From positions 1,545,001-1,609,000 of the forward strand of contig NZ_CP022336.1 of assembly GCF_002218195.1 (NCBI RefSeq): a DNA stretch of 64,000 nt, written 5' to 3'. This document shows positions 16,648 to 23,820 of this stretch, piece after piece. The position numbers were made by a program, and so were the translations under genes. How positions within the stretch are numbered: position 1 is the first letter of the stretch; each line of letters begins with the position of its first letter. The stretch comes from Sphingorhabdus sp. SMR4y (lineage in GTDB: Bacteria; Pseudomonadota; Alphaproteobacteria; Sphingomonadales; Sphingomonadaceae). The notes beneath the pieces were generated by a model. The model searched no databases, was not told where the DNA came from, and saw only the letters and a list, made by a program, of their open reading frames with translations.

Positions 16648-17021
16648 TTGTTTTGCAATCTTTTTGGAGGGTTTGTGCGGACACGAGTATCGTCGTCAAA
16701 GATGTAAAAATAATAACCCGAGAGATTCTCTATATTGTCACTGCGATAACGTTCTAATTCTTCCAAATACGAAGTTAGGACTACGGTTGCATCGCTGTTA
16801 CTCGGAACATCGTCAGGATCGAACAAGTCGAACTCTTCTATCGGTTTATAAGCGGCCCCCAAAATCTCATTTGCAACGGATAGAAAACCGTTCAAAATTT
16901 TTAACTTGAATCCATTCAACGCGTCTGTGGATGACTTTTTGGCCAAAAGAGAAAATTCTCTGTGCAATCCTTCTAACTGCCCGGTGACTTTTTCTAGTTG
17001 TTCGACATCTTCAATATTCAC
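16644..17021 (-). CDS. Unknown small helical protein, second gene of nuclease cassette
   Basis: A 125-residue protein. The N-terminal 60 residues are heptad-like (EQLEKVTGQLEGLHREFSLL), suggestive of coiled coil or helical bundle; the C terminus ends in a short beta-prone segment (GYYFYIFDDDTRVR) and a basic tail. The central SDATVVLTSYLEELERY aligns with SDAILVMSQYEGVLSAF of the downstream protein. The GTG start has AGGA 8 bases upstream and follows the nuclease stop by 8 bases, so all three genes form one operon. No signal peptide. Function not recognised. Confidence 0.75.
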   Translation of the reverse strand: MNIEDVEQLEKVTGQLEGLHREFSLLAKKSSTDALNGFKLKILNGFLSVANEILGAAYKPIEEFDLFDPDDVPSNSDATVVLTSYLEELERYRSDNIENLSGYYFYIFDDDTRVRTNPPKRLQNK

Positions 17022-17029
17022 AGCGATTC

Positions 17030-18403
17030 CTAACTTGGACAGGCCCTAGAAAATTCAACATATTTTTTTGTTACCACGTCTAAAGGTAGTCGCTGTTTGC
17101 TAGCAAACAACTCAACCATTTGTGCAATATCTTCATCGAGCAATGTGACTATACAACGCCGCTGGCCGCTCCACAGATCAATAGTGTTTTGAAACCGTGC
17201 CCTTGATAAACGATTGCGCGTCACCAATATCCCAAATTTTCCAAGTGTATCGGTCATATATCGGTTCAATTGGTTGATATGATCTCTGCTAACTGCACCA
17301 ACATTCTTCATTTCAAAAACCAACTGTCTCGAATCAAACTGATCCATGATATCTTTCAAGAACTCGTTCGAACGATTATTATAAAAGATTAAATCGCGTA
17401 TTTGCGATCCGCTATCGGTTCTACTTTGTGCCTGAGCAAAATCCAATTGCGGATAGAGTAGCGAGGGCAGAAGTTCGCAAATAGCATTCTCGTAATCTTG
17501 GTCGGCGTTATCAGTCTTTCCGGTAGGCAAACCTGCAATGAGTTTTAATTTTCGTTTGGCTGAAACGATTGGTATCTGCGAAAATAAGGGATCGTTCTGA
17601 CAATCATTACCAGTGCGCTCTTTTCTGGTGATGTAGCTATCAATAGCACCGTAATTTTCCCTATTGTAATTCAAGACTTCAATACGTCCAATATCCTCGA
17701 CGTCGTGAGAGATATCATCCAACGGGCAATGACTTTTGAAATAGTCATCATAATTAATCCAAGGAGTGAACCTTAGCCATCGCTTTGGTACCAAAATCAA
17801 AGGTTGATTGGTTTGAGGATGGTTTGGCAGCTGTATATTCTCGGCTTCTTCAAACCCATTTTTTCGGTAATCATAAAGGTCAGCGACAGTACACATTTCG
17901 GTTGGTATTCCGAGTTTCGCACATTGGTCGATCGTAAAATCAATCAAAAAAGACTTCAAAAAATTGCACGCGATATCACTGATTCTATCTTTTGAAATTC
18001 CCTCTGTGTAGAATTGAATTTCTTCGAAGTGCCGGAACCCCTGATCTCTATACCGAGGTATAATCTTAAAAAGTTCTAATACTTCGACTGCTTTCTCTTT
18101 CCCTATCCTTTTCCCTTTTCGCCTCGCAGAGGAACCCAATCCGACTTCATCGCATTCTGATGCTTTGATTAGGTTTTCAATCGCCTCCGCCTCCTGTCCA
18201 TTGCAGTAAGAGTGGCCCAACTGATTGAAGGCATTGATAAGCCCCGTATGCAACATTTGATCTTGTTGAGCCGGAGATGCCCAAAGAAGGAATGGATCAA
18301 GGTATAAAGGGATATCTTCTTCAAAGTGCGGAATCGCAAAATCTAGTTCACTTTGAGGAATGAGGATACCGTGATAATCCGTCAATCGTGGAGATATTAG
18401 CAA
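17030..18403 (-). CDS. PD-(D/E)XK-like nuclease, lead gene of an unrecognised cassette
   Basis: A 457-residue protein. The C-terminal part has a restriction-like pattern: Asp337 in SGSQIRDLIFYNN, Glu364 and Lys366 in QLVFEMKNVG (E-x-K), then HINQLNRYM with Gln378 and Tyr382, the Q-x-x-x-Y that follows the core in many PD-(D/E)XK nucleases. The N-terminal 300 residues begin SPRLTDYHGILIPQSELDFA and DIPLYLDPFLLW; I do not recognise this region. The start is TTG with GGA upstream. The gene is clearly AT-richer than its flanks. Next to toxin-antitoxin debris and near a restriction cassette, it is a candidate defence nuclease, but that is inference from context. Confidence 0.75.
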   Translation of the reverse strand: MLISPRLTDYHGILIPQSELDFAIPHFEEDIPLYLDPFLLWASPAQQDQMLHTGLINAFNQLGHSYCNGQEAEAIENLIKASECDEVGLGSSARRKGKRIGKEKAVEVLELFKIIPRYRDQGFRHFEEIQFYTEGISKDRISDIACNFLKSFLIDFTIDQCAKLGIPTEMCTVADLYDYRKNGFEEAENIQLPNHPQTNQPLILVPKRWLRFTPWINYDDYFKSHCPLDDISHDVEDIGRIEVLNYNRENYGAIDSYITRKERTGNDCQNDPLFSQIPIVSAKRKLKLIAGLPTGKTDNADQDYENAICELLPSLLYPQLDFAQAQSRTDSGSQIRDLIFYNNRSNEFLKDIMDQFDSRQLVFEMKNVGAVSRDHINQLNRYMTDTLGKFGILVTRNRLSRARFQNTIDLWSGQRRCIVTLLDEDIAQMVELFASKQRLPLDVVTKKYVEFSRACPS

Positions 18404-18517
18404 TGTGTTTAGTCCAATAGAGTTATACGCTGATCATGACGTAACCTATCTCTATCTATAGTGCACTTTTATCTTCGTGATGATGACCTCAGAAAAAAGT
18501 GCGCCGCCACCGCTGCC

Positions 18518-18808
18518 CTAAAACTCCCGCTCAAAATCCACCCCGTGCTGCACCACCCACACGATAAACAGCCCCTCCCGCTCACCCCTGTAAAACACAA
18601 CATGCGCCTGCTGGCGGATGCGGCGCAGGTCCGGGGCGACTTCCTCCGCGCTGCGGCCGAGCGCAGGGTTGGCGAGCAGGGACTGGAAACAGGCCTGCAA
18701 CTGGTCGCGATAGCGCCGGGCCTGATCGATGCCGAATTCGGCAATCGTATAATCGGCTATTTCGGCCAGGTCGCTGGCGGCGCGCCTGATCGGGCGCAGG
18801 TCAGCCAT
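18518..18808 (-). CDS. RelE/ParE family toxin
   Basis: A 96-residue ParE-type protein. IRRAASDLAEIADYTIAEFG is the N-terminal helical hairpin; RYRDQLQACFQSLLANPALG and the strands RRIRQQAHVVFYRGE and LFIVWVVQHGVDFEREF are the conserved core and C terminus of ParE, which poisons DNA gyrase in characterised members. It is of full length. The upstream antitoxin is broken (see the remnant at 18852), leaving a 43-base gap where coupling would be expected. Either the toxin is inactive or silent, or another antitoxin neutralises it. Confidence 0.85.
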   Translation of the reverse strand: MADLRPIRRAASDLAEIADYTIAEFGIDQARRYRDQLQACFQSLLANPALGRSAEEVAPDLRRIRQQAHVVFYRGEREGLFIVWVVQHGVDFEREF

Positions 18809-18851
18809 TTGTGGCGCGGTCTTCGGCGGCAGTCCATATATCGCCCAGCGA

Positions 18852-18992
18852 CTAGTCGCTGGTGCCGTTGGCGAGGCCCTCGGCTATTGCGGCGCGCAAC
18901 GTGGCCAGCCGGCCTTGCTGCGACTGGTCGCGTTTGACCAGATCGCGGATATATGCGCTGTCATTGGTGAATTCGCTGTAATCCAGAAGTCC
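18852..18992 (-). pseudogene. ParD antitoxin, C-terminal remnant
   Basis: A frame ending LLDYSEFTNDSAYIRDLVKR, then DQSQQGRLATLRAAIAEGLA before TAG. This is the C-terminal half of a ParD antitoxin (the YIRDLV(K/R)RDQ motif and the helix binding ParE). The usual N-terminal ribbon-helix-helix is missing: upstream of about 18992 the frame continues into sequence belonging to the lasso-type precursor gene with no start or RHH motif. The break point lies within a few bases of the precursor stop codon, which suggests a recombination joint. Confidence 0.65.
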
Positions 18993-18996
18993 GGCG

Positions 18997-19155
18997 CTAG
19001 CTGGGGCCGATGGGCGATCCAAAGGCTGTGTCCTCTGTACTGACCGGGAAGCCCTTGCCTTCGGTTAAAAGCGTGTGCGTCAGTTCGATCAGCGCAGGCT
19101 TTTCATATTTTTTTATAACCGTCGGTACGTTTGCTTCACTTTCATTGGTCTTCAT
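18997..19155 (-). CDS. Lasso-peptide-type RiPP precursor (orphan)
   Basis: A 52-residue peptide. The leader has the Y-x-x-P-x-L motif (KKYEKPALIEL; Tyr17, Pro20, Leu22) that binds the lasso leader-recognition protein. Leader Thr31 sits at position -2 to Gly33. The putative core is GKGFPVSTEDTAFGSPIGPS: Gly1 could be joined to Glu9 as a nine-residue macrolactam ring, leaving an 11-residue tail. The ATG at 19155 has a strong AAGGAG ribosome site; a longer frame to 19230 is unlikely. No lasso cyclase, leader peptidase, transporter or isopeptidase gene lies in this window, so it is an orphan here. Leader family call is solid; the ring assignment is inference. Confidence 0.7.
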   Translation of the reverse strand: MKTNESEANVPTVIKKYEKPALIELTHTLLTEGKGFPVSTEDTAFGSPIGPS

Positions 19156-19492
19156 TTCCAAACTCCTTCGACCGTCAAATGGGCGGGTCGGTGCGCGTCG
19201 GCTGAATGCGCGTACCGGCCTGATTTTCATAAACTTTATTTTCGGACCTCACAAATATATTCCGCTCTCCCACAACCGGTGGATTGGCATGGACGCGGCA
19301 AAGGCGGAATTCGGTCATCTGCCGCAAGCGCCGGAATGACTGCTTTCGTTTGCTTGCCGACCGTTCGCTCCCGCGACTCGAAACCGGAAGCTGCGACATC
19401 GGACATGGACCAGCAGCCAATCTTTGTCTGGCAATCCCACCCGCGTCTCCCTAGGCAAGCCCCTCACCTCCCACCAACCGAGACCCCAAAAC
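19156..19492. other. Divergent spacer upstream of the lasso-type precursor
   Basis: 337 bases between the precursor (minus strand) and the HNH gene (plus strand). It carries the precursor ribosome site at its left end. The minus-strand stretch around 19215-19250 is AT-rich and could hold the precursor promoter, but no convincing -35/-10 pair is visible. Frames spanning it have no family resemblance. Confidence 0.5.
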
Positions 19493-19834
19493 ATGGCCCG
19501 CAAACATTCGAAACGGGGTGGCTGGCAGGATCAGCCCGACGCTCCGGAGGAAGCTCCAGCGGAGGCTCCGGATTGCTGGCTGTGCGCGCGGCCGACCGGG
19601 GAGACGATTGTCTGGCATCACCCGATACCGAAAAGCCGGGGCGGGCGCGATACGGTGCCGATGCATGCGATCTGCCAGAAGATGCTGATCACCCAGTTCA
19701 GCAACAGCGAGCTGCAGCGCCACGGGATGGACGTCGAGGGGCTGCTCGCCGATCCGGCGGTGCGCAAATTTGTCGACTGGGTGGCGAAAAAGGACCCGGA
19801 CTTCAACGCGACGATCGCCAGGAAGCCGCGCTGA
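19493..19834 (+). CDS. Small HNH endonuclease-like protein
   Basis: A 113-residue protein. A basic N terminus (MARKHSKRGGW) leads into CWLCARPTGETIVWHHPIPK and SRGGRDTVPMHAICQ: a Cys-x-x-Cys knuckle, the His-His pair of the HNH motif, and a further His/Cys. The remainder is helical with FVDWVAKKDPDFNA near the end. Similar short HNH proteins occur widely in sphingomonad genomes, as recalled, without known targets. The Asn expected in the middle of HNH is not obvious, so nuclease activity is uncertain. The start was chosen at the first ATG (19493); the ribosome site is weak. Confidence 0.75.
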   Translation: MARKHSKRGGWQDQPDAPEEAPAEAPDCWLCARPTGETIVWHHPIPKSRGGRDTVPMHAICQKMLITQFSNSELQRHGMDVEGLLADPAVRKFVDWVAKKDPDFNATIARKPR

Positions 19835-20129
19835 GCGGGCTGGCTGCGGCTTCGGGTGATGGTGCGGCATCGGCCTGAAGGCTGATGATACCGCGGCCTT
19901 TGCCGGACGGATCAGGATGGATTGCCAGACTTGCGGGTGGCGGAGCGATCCGCTGCGTCTTTTGGCGTGCCGGATTGCCGCGTCGTCTTGGGCTCTTCGC
20001 GGTGACGGCGGGGGTGTGTTTTCCGGCTGCTCCTCATATTTACTTGTTCACTTAATGTAATTGAGTAAATGAATTGGATATTTCCGGATCGGGGCGGTAA
20101 AAGCTCTTCACCATCAGAAAGGAAATGAC

Positions 20130-20759
20130 ATGACATTGCATATTGGAGACACCGCCCCCGACTTTACCGTCGACACCCAGAACGGCGAGATCAGCCTGCA
20201 CGACTGGGCTGGCGACAGCTGGGTTTTCTTCTTCAGCCATCCGGCCGACTTTACCCCGGTCTGCACCACCGAAATGGGGCGCACGGCGCAGCTCGCCGAA
20301 CAGTTCGACGCGCGCAACACCAAGCCGCTCGGCCTGTCGACCGACACCGCCGACGAACATCGCAAGTGGATTGCCGATGTCAACGACACGCAGAATACCA
20401 ACCTCACCTTCCCGATTGTCGCCGATGCCGATCTGGCGATCGCCAAGATGTACGACATGATCCATCCCGACGAGAGCGAGACCGCGGCGGTCCGGTCGGT
20501 GTTCATCATCGATCCCGACAAGAAGGTGCGGCTGACGATGACCTATCCGATGAGCGTCGGGCGGAATTTTGACGAGATCCTGCGGGTCATCGACGCGCTG
20601 CAGCTGAGCGACCGCAAGCGGATCGCGACGCCGGCCGACTGGCAGATCGGCAAGGAAGTGATCATCCCGCCGTCGATCAGCGACGAAGAGGCGAAAGGCC
20701 TATTCCCGCAAGGCTGGACCGAGCACCGGCCCTATCTGCGGACCACCGACGTCAGCTAA
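20130..20759 (+). CDS. 1-Cys peroxiredoxin (Prx6 type)
   Basis: A 209-residue thiol peroxidase that reduces H2O2 and organic peroxides. The active-site motif HPADFTPVCTTE places the peroxidatic Cys at residue 45. The long C-terminal domain (IGKEVIIPPSISDEEAKGLF and GWTEHRPYLR) is characteristic of the Prx6/1-Cys group and takes part in dimer formation; no second resolving Cys is present. The ATG is preceded by AAGGAAATGAC. It stands alone, with an AT-rich stretch at 20035-20080 that could contain the promoter. Confidence 0.93.
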   Translation: MTLHIGDTAPDFTVDTQNGEISLHDWAGDSWVFFFSHPADFTPVCTTEMGRTAQLAEQFDARNTKPLGLSTDTADEHRKWIADVNDTQNTNLTFPIVADADLAIAKMYDMIHPDESETAAVRSVFIIDPDKKVRLTMTYPMSVGRNFDEILRVIDALQLSDRKRIATPADWQIGKEVIIPPSISDEEAKGLFPQGWTEHRPYLRTTDVS

Positions 20760-21013
20760 TCGCGCTGATCTGCCCCTCCCCAGACAGCGCGACGCCAGCC
20801 CGGCGGGCCTCCCTAGCCCGGCAACCGGGCTGGCGATTGTCGGGCGTTGATGCGGGAAGAGGCGAGCGTGCGGAGGCTGGAACGCGGGGCTGGCAGGGCT
20901 GATATGGCCGGAAAGACGCGGCCACAGGAGGCTGTCGCGCTTTTGGTTTACAGTCTTCGGTACTTACAATAAACTGTTGAAACGCCGTATAATTGTTCGG
21001 AGAGGAACAGGGC
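20760..21013. other. Spacer after the peroxiredoxin gene
   Basis: 254 bases with a perfect 7-bp hairpin, AGCCCGG-CAA-CCGGGCT at 20815-20831, about 55 bases past the peroxiredoxin stop. It has no T-run, so it is at best a weak or factor-assisted terminator. The right end (20950-21000) is AT-rich and probably carries the promoter of the small basic protein. Confidence 0.5.
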
Positions 21014-21166
21014 ATGTCGAGTGAGAATGGAGAGGGTGGATCACCCGCCGACCGACGCAAAGGGGACCGGCGGGTCCATGACGATCCAAATTACAAGGGA
21101 CCGGAACGCCGCCGCGGAGAGCGGCGCAAGGGGGATCGCAGACGCGAACCGCGCCACGGCGGCTGA
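21014..21166 (+). CDS. Small basic protein with repeated RRxGxRR motifs
   Basis: A 50-residue protein. It is acidic/polar at the start (MSSENGEGGSPADRRKGDRR) and then carries YKGPERRRGERRKGDRRREP, with three copies of a RR-x-G-[DE]-RR pattern. The ATG at 21014 has GGAGAGGAAC just upstream, a good ribosome site, and the frame stays open to a clean TGA. KGPERR-x-GERR sequences are also found next to PilZ domains and in small sphingomonad proteins, as recalled; arginine pairs of this kind bind c-di-GMP in PilZ, but no PilZ barrel is present here. Nucleic-acid or nucleotide binding is a guess. Confidence 0.6.
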   Translation: MSSENGEGGSPADRRKGDRRVHDDPNYKGPERRRGERRKGDRRREPRHGG

Positions 21167-21210
21167 ACCGGCTGCCGCGGGTGTTGCCCCGGCCGGTTTC
21201 AGCGCCAGAC

Positions 21211-21242
21211 GAAAAGGCAACGGGGCGGACATCGCCGCCCCG
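21211..21242 (-). terminator. Rho-independent terminator of the OmpA-family gene
   Basis: A perfect 8-bp stem, CGGGGCGG and CCGCCCCG with a 6-base loop (21221-21242). Read on the minus strand it is followed by TTGCCTTTTC. It lies about 70 bases past the OmpA-family stop. Confidence 0.65.
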
Positions 21243-21274
21243 CGCTGTGGATCGGCCCGGTTGCCAGGCCGGTC

Positions 21275-21319
21275 CGTTCAGATACCGGCCCGTTCAGATA
21301 CCGGCCCGTTCAGATACCG
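21275..21319. repeat. Three tandem 16-bp repeats over the end of the OmpA-family gene
   Basis: Units of CGTTCAGATACCGGCC at 21275 and 21291, and a third at 21307 that matches for 13 bases and then diverges. The third copy contains the actual stop codon (21310-21312) and last codons of the minus-strand gene. The other two are downstream duplicates of that tail, each including another in-register TATCTGA. Confidence 0.85.
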
Positions 21320-22191
21320 TCCAGGCCCTTGCTGACCAGGATATTGACCGCGACGCGGCGGTTCTGCGCCTTGCCGCTGGCGGTGTCGTTGCTGGCCATC
21401 GGGTCGGCTTCGGACATGCCGGTCGGAGTCAGCATGCGATAGGGCTTCCAGCCGCAATTTTGCTGGATATAATTGACCACGCGGCTGGCGCGTTTCTCGC
21501 TGAGCTGCTGGTTATAGTCATAATCGCCGGTCGAATCGGTATAGCCGACGACCAGGATCAGCGCGTTGTTCATGTCTTCCGCGGCCGCGGTGGTGGCGCA
21601 CAGGTCGGCCTTGCCGCTGGCGGAGAGCTTTGCCTTGCCGGTGTCGAAATAGACGTTGGTCGTGCCCTTCACATTATACTGGTCGATATCGCTGACCCGG
21701 CTGCGCAGCGCTTCGGTCGCGGCGCTCTGTTCGGCAAAGCCCTGCTCCGTGGCACTGTGGATCATATTGGCGGTCTTGAGATCGCTGTCCTTCAGCCTGA
21801 TCTCGCTGGCCACCAGATCATTGCCCAGTTGCACCGTCTTGACGGTGACCGGCAGGCCGTTGAGCAGCGCTTCGCCGCCGAGGCTTTCACGGCCGAGACC
21901 GAACAGGCCCTTGCTGGCCTTGATCTCGGTCACTTCGTTGAAACCGATGACGGTCCGGGTGCCATCGTCGGTCGCGATCTGCAGCCGGTCGTCGCGGCGG
22001 GCCGAGATGATGCCTTCCAGTTCCGGCCCGGCGGGGGCTTCGGACATCGCCGTGGCGAGATCGATTTCCTGCTGGCCGGAAACGATGATATCCTCGCCGG
22101 ATTCCTGCTGCGCCAGCAGGCTGCCGGGGGTCAGCAGAGCGGCGGAGGCGAGCAGGAGGCCTGCGGTCCTGGTGTGGGAAATGCTGTTCAT
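21310..22191 (-). CDS. OmpA family outer-membrane/peptidoglycan-binding protein
   Basis: A 293-residue exported protein. Signal peptide ends near PGSLLAQQ. The N-terminal half (residues 40-170) is unassigned but includes ATDDGTRTVIGFNEVTEI, a beta-rich region. The C-terminal OmpA-like domain starts at TTNVYFDTGKAKLSASGKAD and contains VVGYTDSTGDYDYNQQLSEK and RASRVVNYI, with the Asp/Arg that contact diaminopimelate in peptidoglycan. There is no obvious 8-strand barrel, so it is more likely periplasmic or tethered. The ATG at 22191 has AAAGGAGAAG upstream; the frame runs on to 22509 without a better start. Confidence 0.85.
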   Translation of the reverse strand: MNSISHTRTAGLLLASAALLTPGSLLAQQESGEDIIVSGQQEIDLATAMSEAPAGPELEGIISARRDDRLQIATDDGTRTVIGFNEVTEIKASKGLFGLGRESLGGEALLNGLPVTVKTVQLGNDLVASEIRLKDSDLKTANMIHSATEQGFAEQSAATEALRSRVSDIDQYNVKGTTNVYFDTGKAKLSASGKADLCATTAAAEDMNNALILVVGYTDSTGDYDYNQQLSEKRASRVVNYIQQNCGWKPYRMLTPTGMSEADPMASNDTASGKAQNRRVAVNILVSKGLDGI

Positions 22192-22580
22192 TATTCTTCT
22201 CCTTTGGTCGAATCTGTCCGGCTGAACCGTGCGCGTGGCAGTGGCTCCGGCCGGACCGGTGATGATGGGACGCCGCCTGTCAGTCTTCCTTTCGGTTTGC
22301 GGCGCGGTCGGGGCGGCCCTGGCACCGCCTGTGAACGAATAGCCATCCGACTGGCCGCGCCACCCTGTCGCCCGGATGAACATAGCGGCAAAACAGGCCG
22401 CTTCTGCAGGCAGCCCGAGCGGCTGTTGCGGCGAACCGTTTCCCGGCGATGCGCAAAAGCGGTCGAGAGGAGCCCGCGGTGCGCCGGATGTGCGGCCGGT
22501 AGTGCGCAAGGGCCAGTGAAAAAATGGCGGCCGTCATCGGAGTCACTTTCTTCTGCCGGTCATTATGCTATCGCAAGGCG
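22192..22580. other. Divergent spacer OmpA-family/histidine kinase
   Basis: 389 bases, GC-rich, between divergent genes. It holds the OmpA-family ribosome site. A 26-codon plus-strand frame starting at 22263 (MMGRRLSVFLSV...) looks like a signal peptide but ends at once and has no ribosome site, so I do not call it. No other features seen. Confidence 0.5.
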
Positions 22581-23684
22581 ATGAAACCCGAACTCCATCC
22601 CCAGGAGGCCGAGCGCCTCCGCGAACTGCGCCGCTATGGCATACTCGACACCGACCGCGAGCAGGCGTTTGACGAGATCGTCGAGCTGACGGCGCAATTG
22701 TGCGATGCGCCGGTGTCGGTGGTCAATTTCATCGACGAGGGACGGCAGTGGTTCAAGGCCGAGGTCGGGCTGGGCGTGCGCTCGACGCCAATCGATACCA
22801 GCCTGTGCGGCCATGTGATCCTGCAGGGCGATTTTGTCGAGATTCCCGACACGCTCGCCGATGAACGGATGGCCGACAATCCGCTGTGCACCAGCGAAGA
22901 CGGCTTCCGCTTCTACGCCGGAGCGGTGCTGAAGGCGGCCAACGGCCTGCCGCTGGGCACGCTGTGCGTGCTCGACAACAAGCCGCGCGTGCTCAGCGAA
23001 CAGCAGCGCAAGGTCATCCGGATCCTCTCGCACCAGGTGATGCGCGAACTGGACCTGCGCCAGGCGCTGGAAAGGGAGCAGGTGCTGCGCCGCGAAATCG
23101 ATCATCGGGTGAAAAATTCGCTGGCCTCGATCGGCTCGCTGTTTTCGATGAAGGCCCGCGCGGCGCCGGACGAGAAAGTGCGGCTGGCGCTCGAGGATGC
23201 AAGCCTGCGGATCCGCTCGCTCTCCTCCCTGCACGCCGAACTGCACGATCTGGAACAGGGGCAACTGGTCGATCTGGCCTCGCTGTTCCGCCGCGTCAGC
23301 CTCGATCTTCAGCAATTGCTGCCCGACGGGGTATCGCTGTCGGTCGCGGTAAGCGGTGATCATGCCAGCCCGCATCTCGCCAATGGCCTGCTGCTGATCT
23401 TCAATGAATTCGTGTCGAACAGCGTCAAGCACGGACTCGCCGATGCCGGCGGCACGATCGCATGCGAGATTGCGATAGAGAATGACCACTGGTCGATTGT
23501 CTGCAGGGACAACGGATCGGCCGGCCCGCAGGATGCGGAGCGGGCGGCTGCCAATTCGGGGCTGGGAACCAGGGTCATCAGTTCGCTGGCCACCTCGCTC
23601 GGCGCCTCCATTGACTGGCAGGCAGACGGGAGCGGCATGGCACTGCGGCTGGCCAGTATCGCCGACCAGGGAAGCAGCCGGTAG
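22581..23684 (+). CDS. GAF-domain sensor histidine kinase (HisKA_2/HWE-like)
   Basis: A 367-residue soluble kinase. A GAF domain covers about residues 20-160 (VSVVNFIDEGRQWFKAEVGL, then ADNPLCTSEDGFRFYAGAVL), the kind of GAF often found fused to bacterial signalling enzymes. The dimerisation/phosphoacceptor helix is REIDHRVKNSLASIGSLF with the likely phospho-His at 175. The ATPase domain has the N box LIFNEFVSNSVKHGL, a CRDNGS line and SGLGTRVISSLA. There is no transmembrane segment. HisKA_2 kinases in sphingomonads frequently feed the general stress response (PhyR/NepR/EcfG); no such partner lies nearby. Start at ATG 22581, weak AAGG site. Confidence 0.88.
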   Translation: MKPELHPQEAERLRELRRYGILDTDREQAFDEIVELTAQLCDAPVSVVNFIDEGRQWFKAEVGLGVRSTPIDTSLCGHVILQGDFVEIPDTLADERMADNPLCTSEDGFRFYAGAVLKAANGLPLGTLCVLDNKPRVLSEQQRKVIRILSHQVMRELDLRQALEREQVLRREIDHRVKNSLASIGSLFSMKARAAPDEKVRLALEDASLRIRSLSSLHAELHDLEQGQLVDLASLFRRVSLDLQQLLPDGVSLSVAVSGDHASPHLANGLLLIFNEFVSNSVKHGLADAGGTIACEIAIENDHWSIVCRDNGSAGPQDAERAAANSGLGTRVISSLATSLGASIDWQADGSGMALRLASIADQGSSR

Positions 23685-23820
23685 CAGGCCCGCAGCCTCG
23701 GCGGGACGGATGCGCGCAGCCGCCTGCCACCCTATAAGCCTTGACCATCGGCCCACAGCTTAGCTAGTCAGTTAAATTGCACGGACGGCAGACCGTCCGG
23801 CGGGATACAGGAGACGGGTG

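Noticed and set aside
19912-20136. Basic Lys/Arg-rich minus-strand frame (MRSSRKTHPRRHREEP)
   Set aside because: No ribosome site; overlaps the promoter region and start of the peroxiredoxin gene. A small basic protein cannot be excluded but is not supported.
20815-20831. Terminator after the peroxiredoxin gene
   Set aside because: The hairpin is good but lacks a T-run, so I list it only as a spacer feature.
22263-22343. Signal-peptide-like 26-codon frame
   Set aside because: No mature part, no ribosome site.
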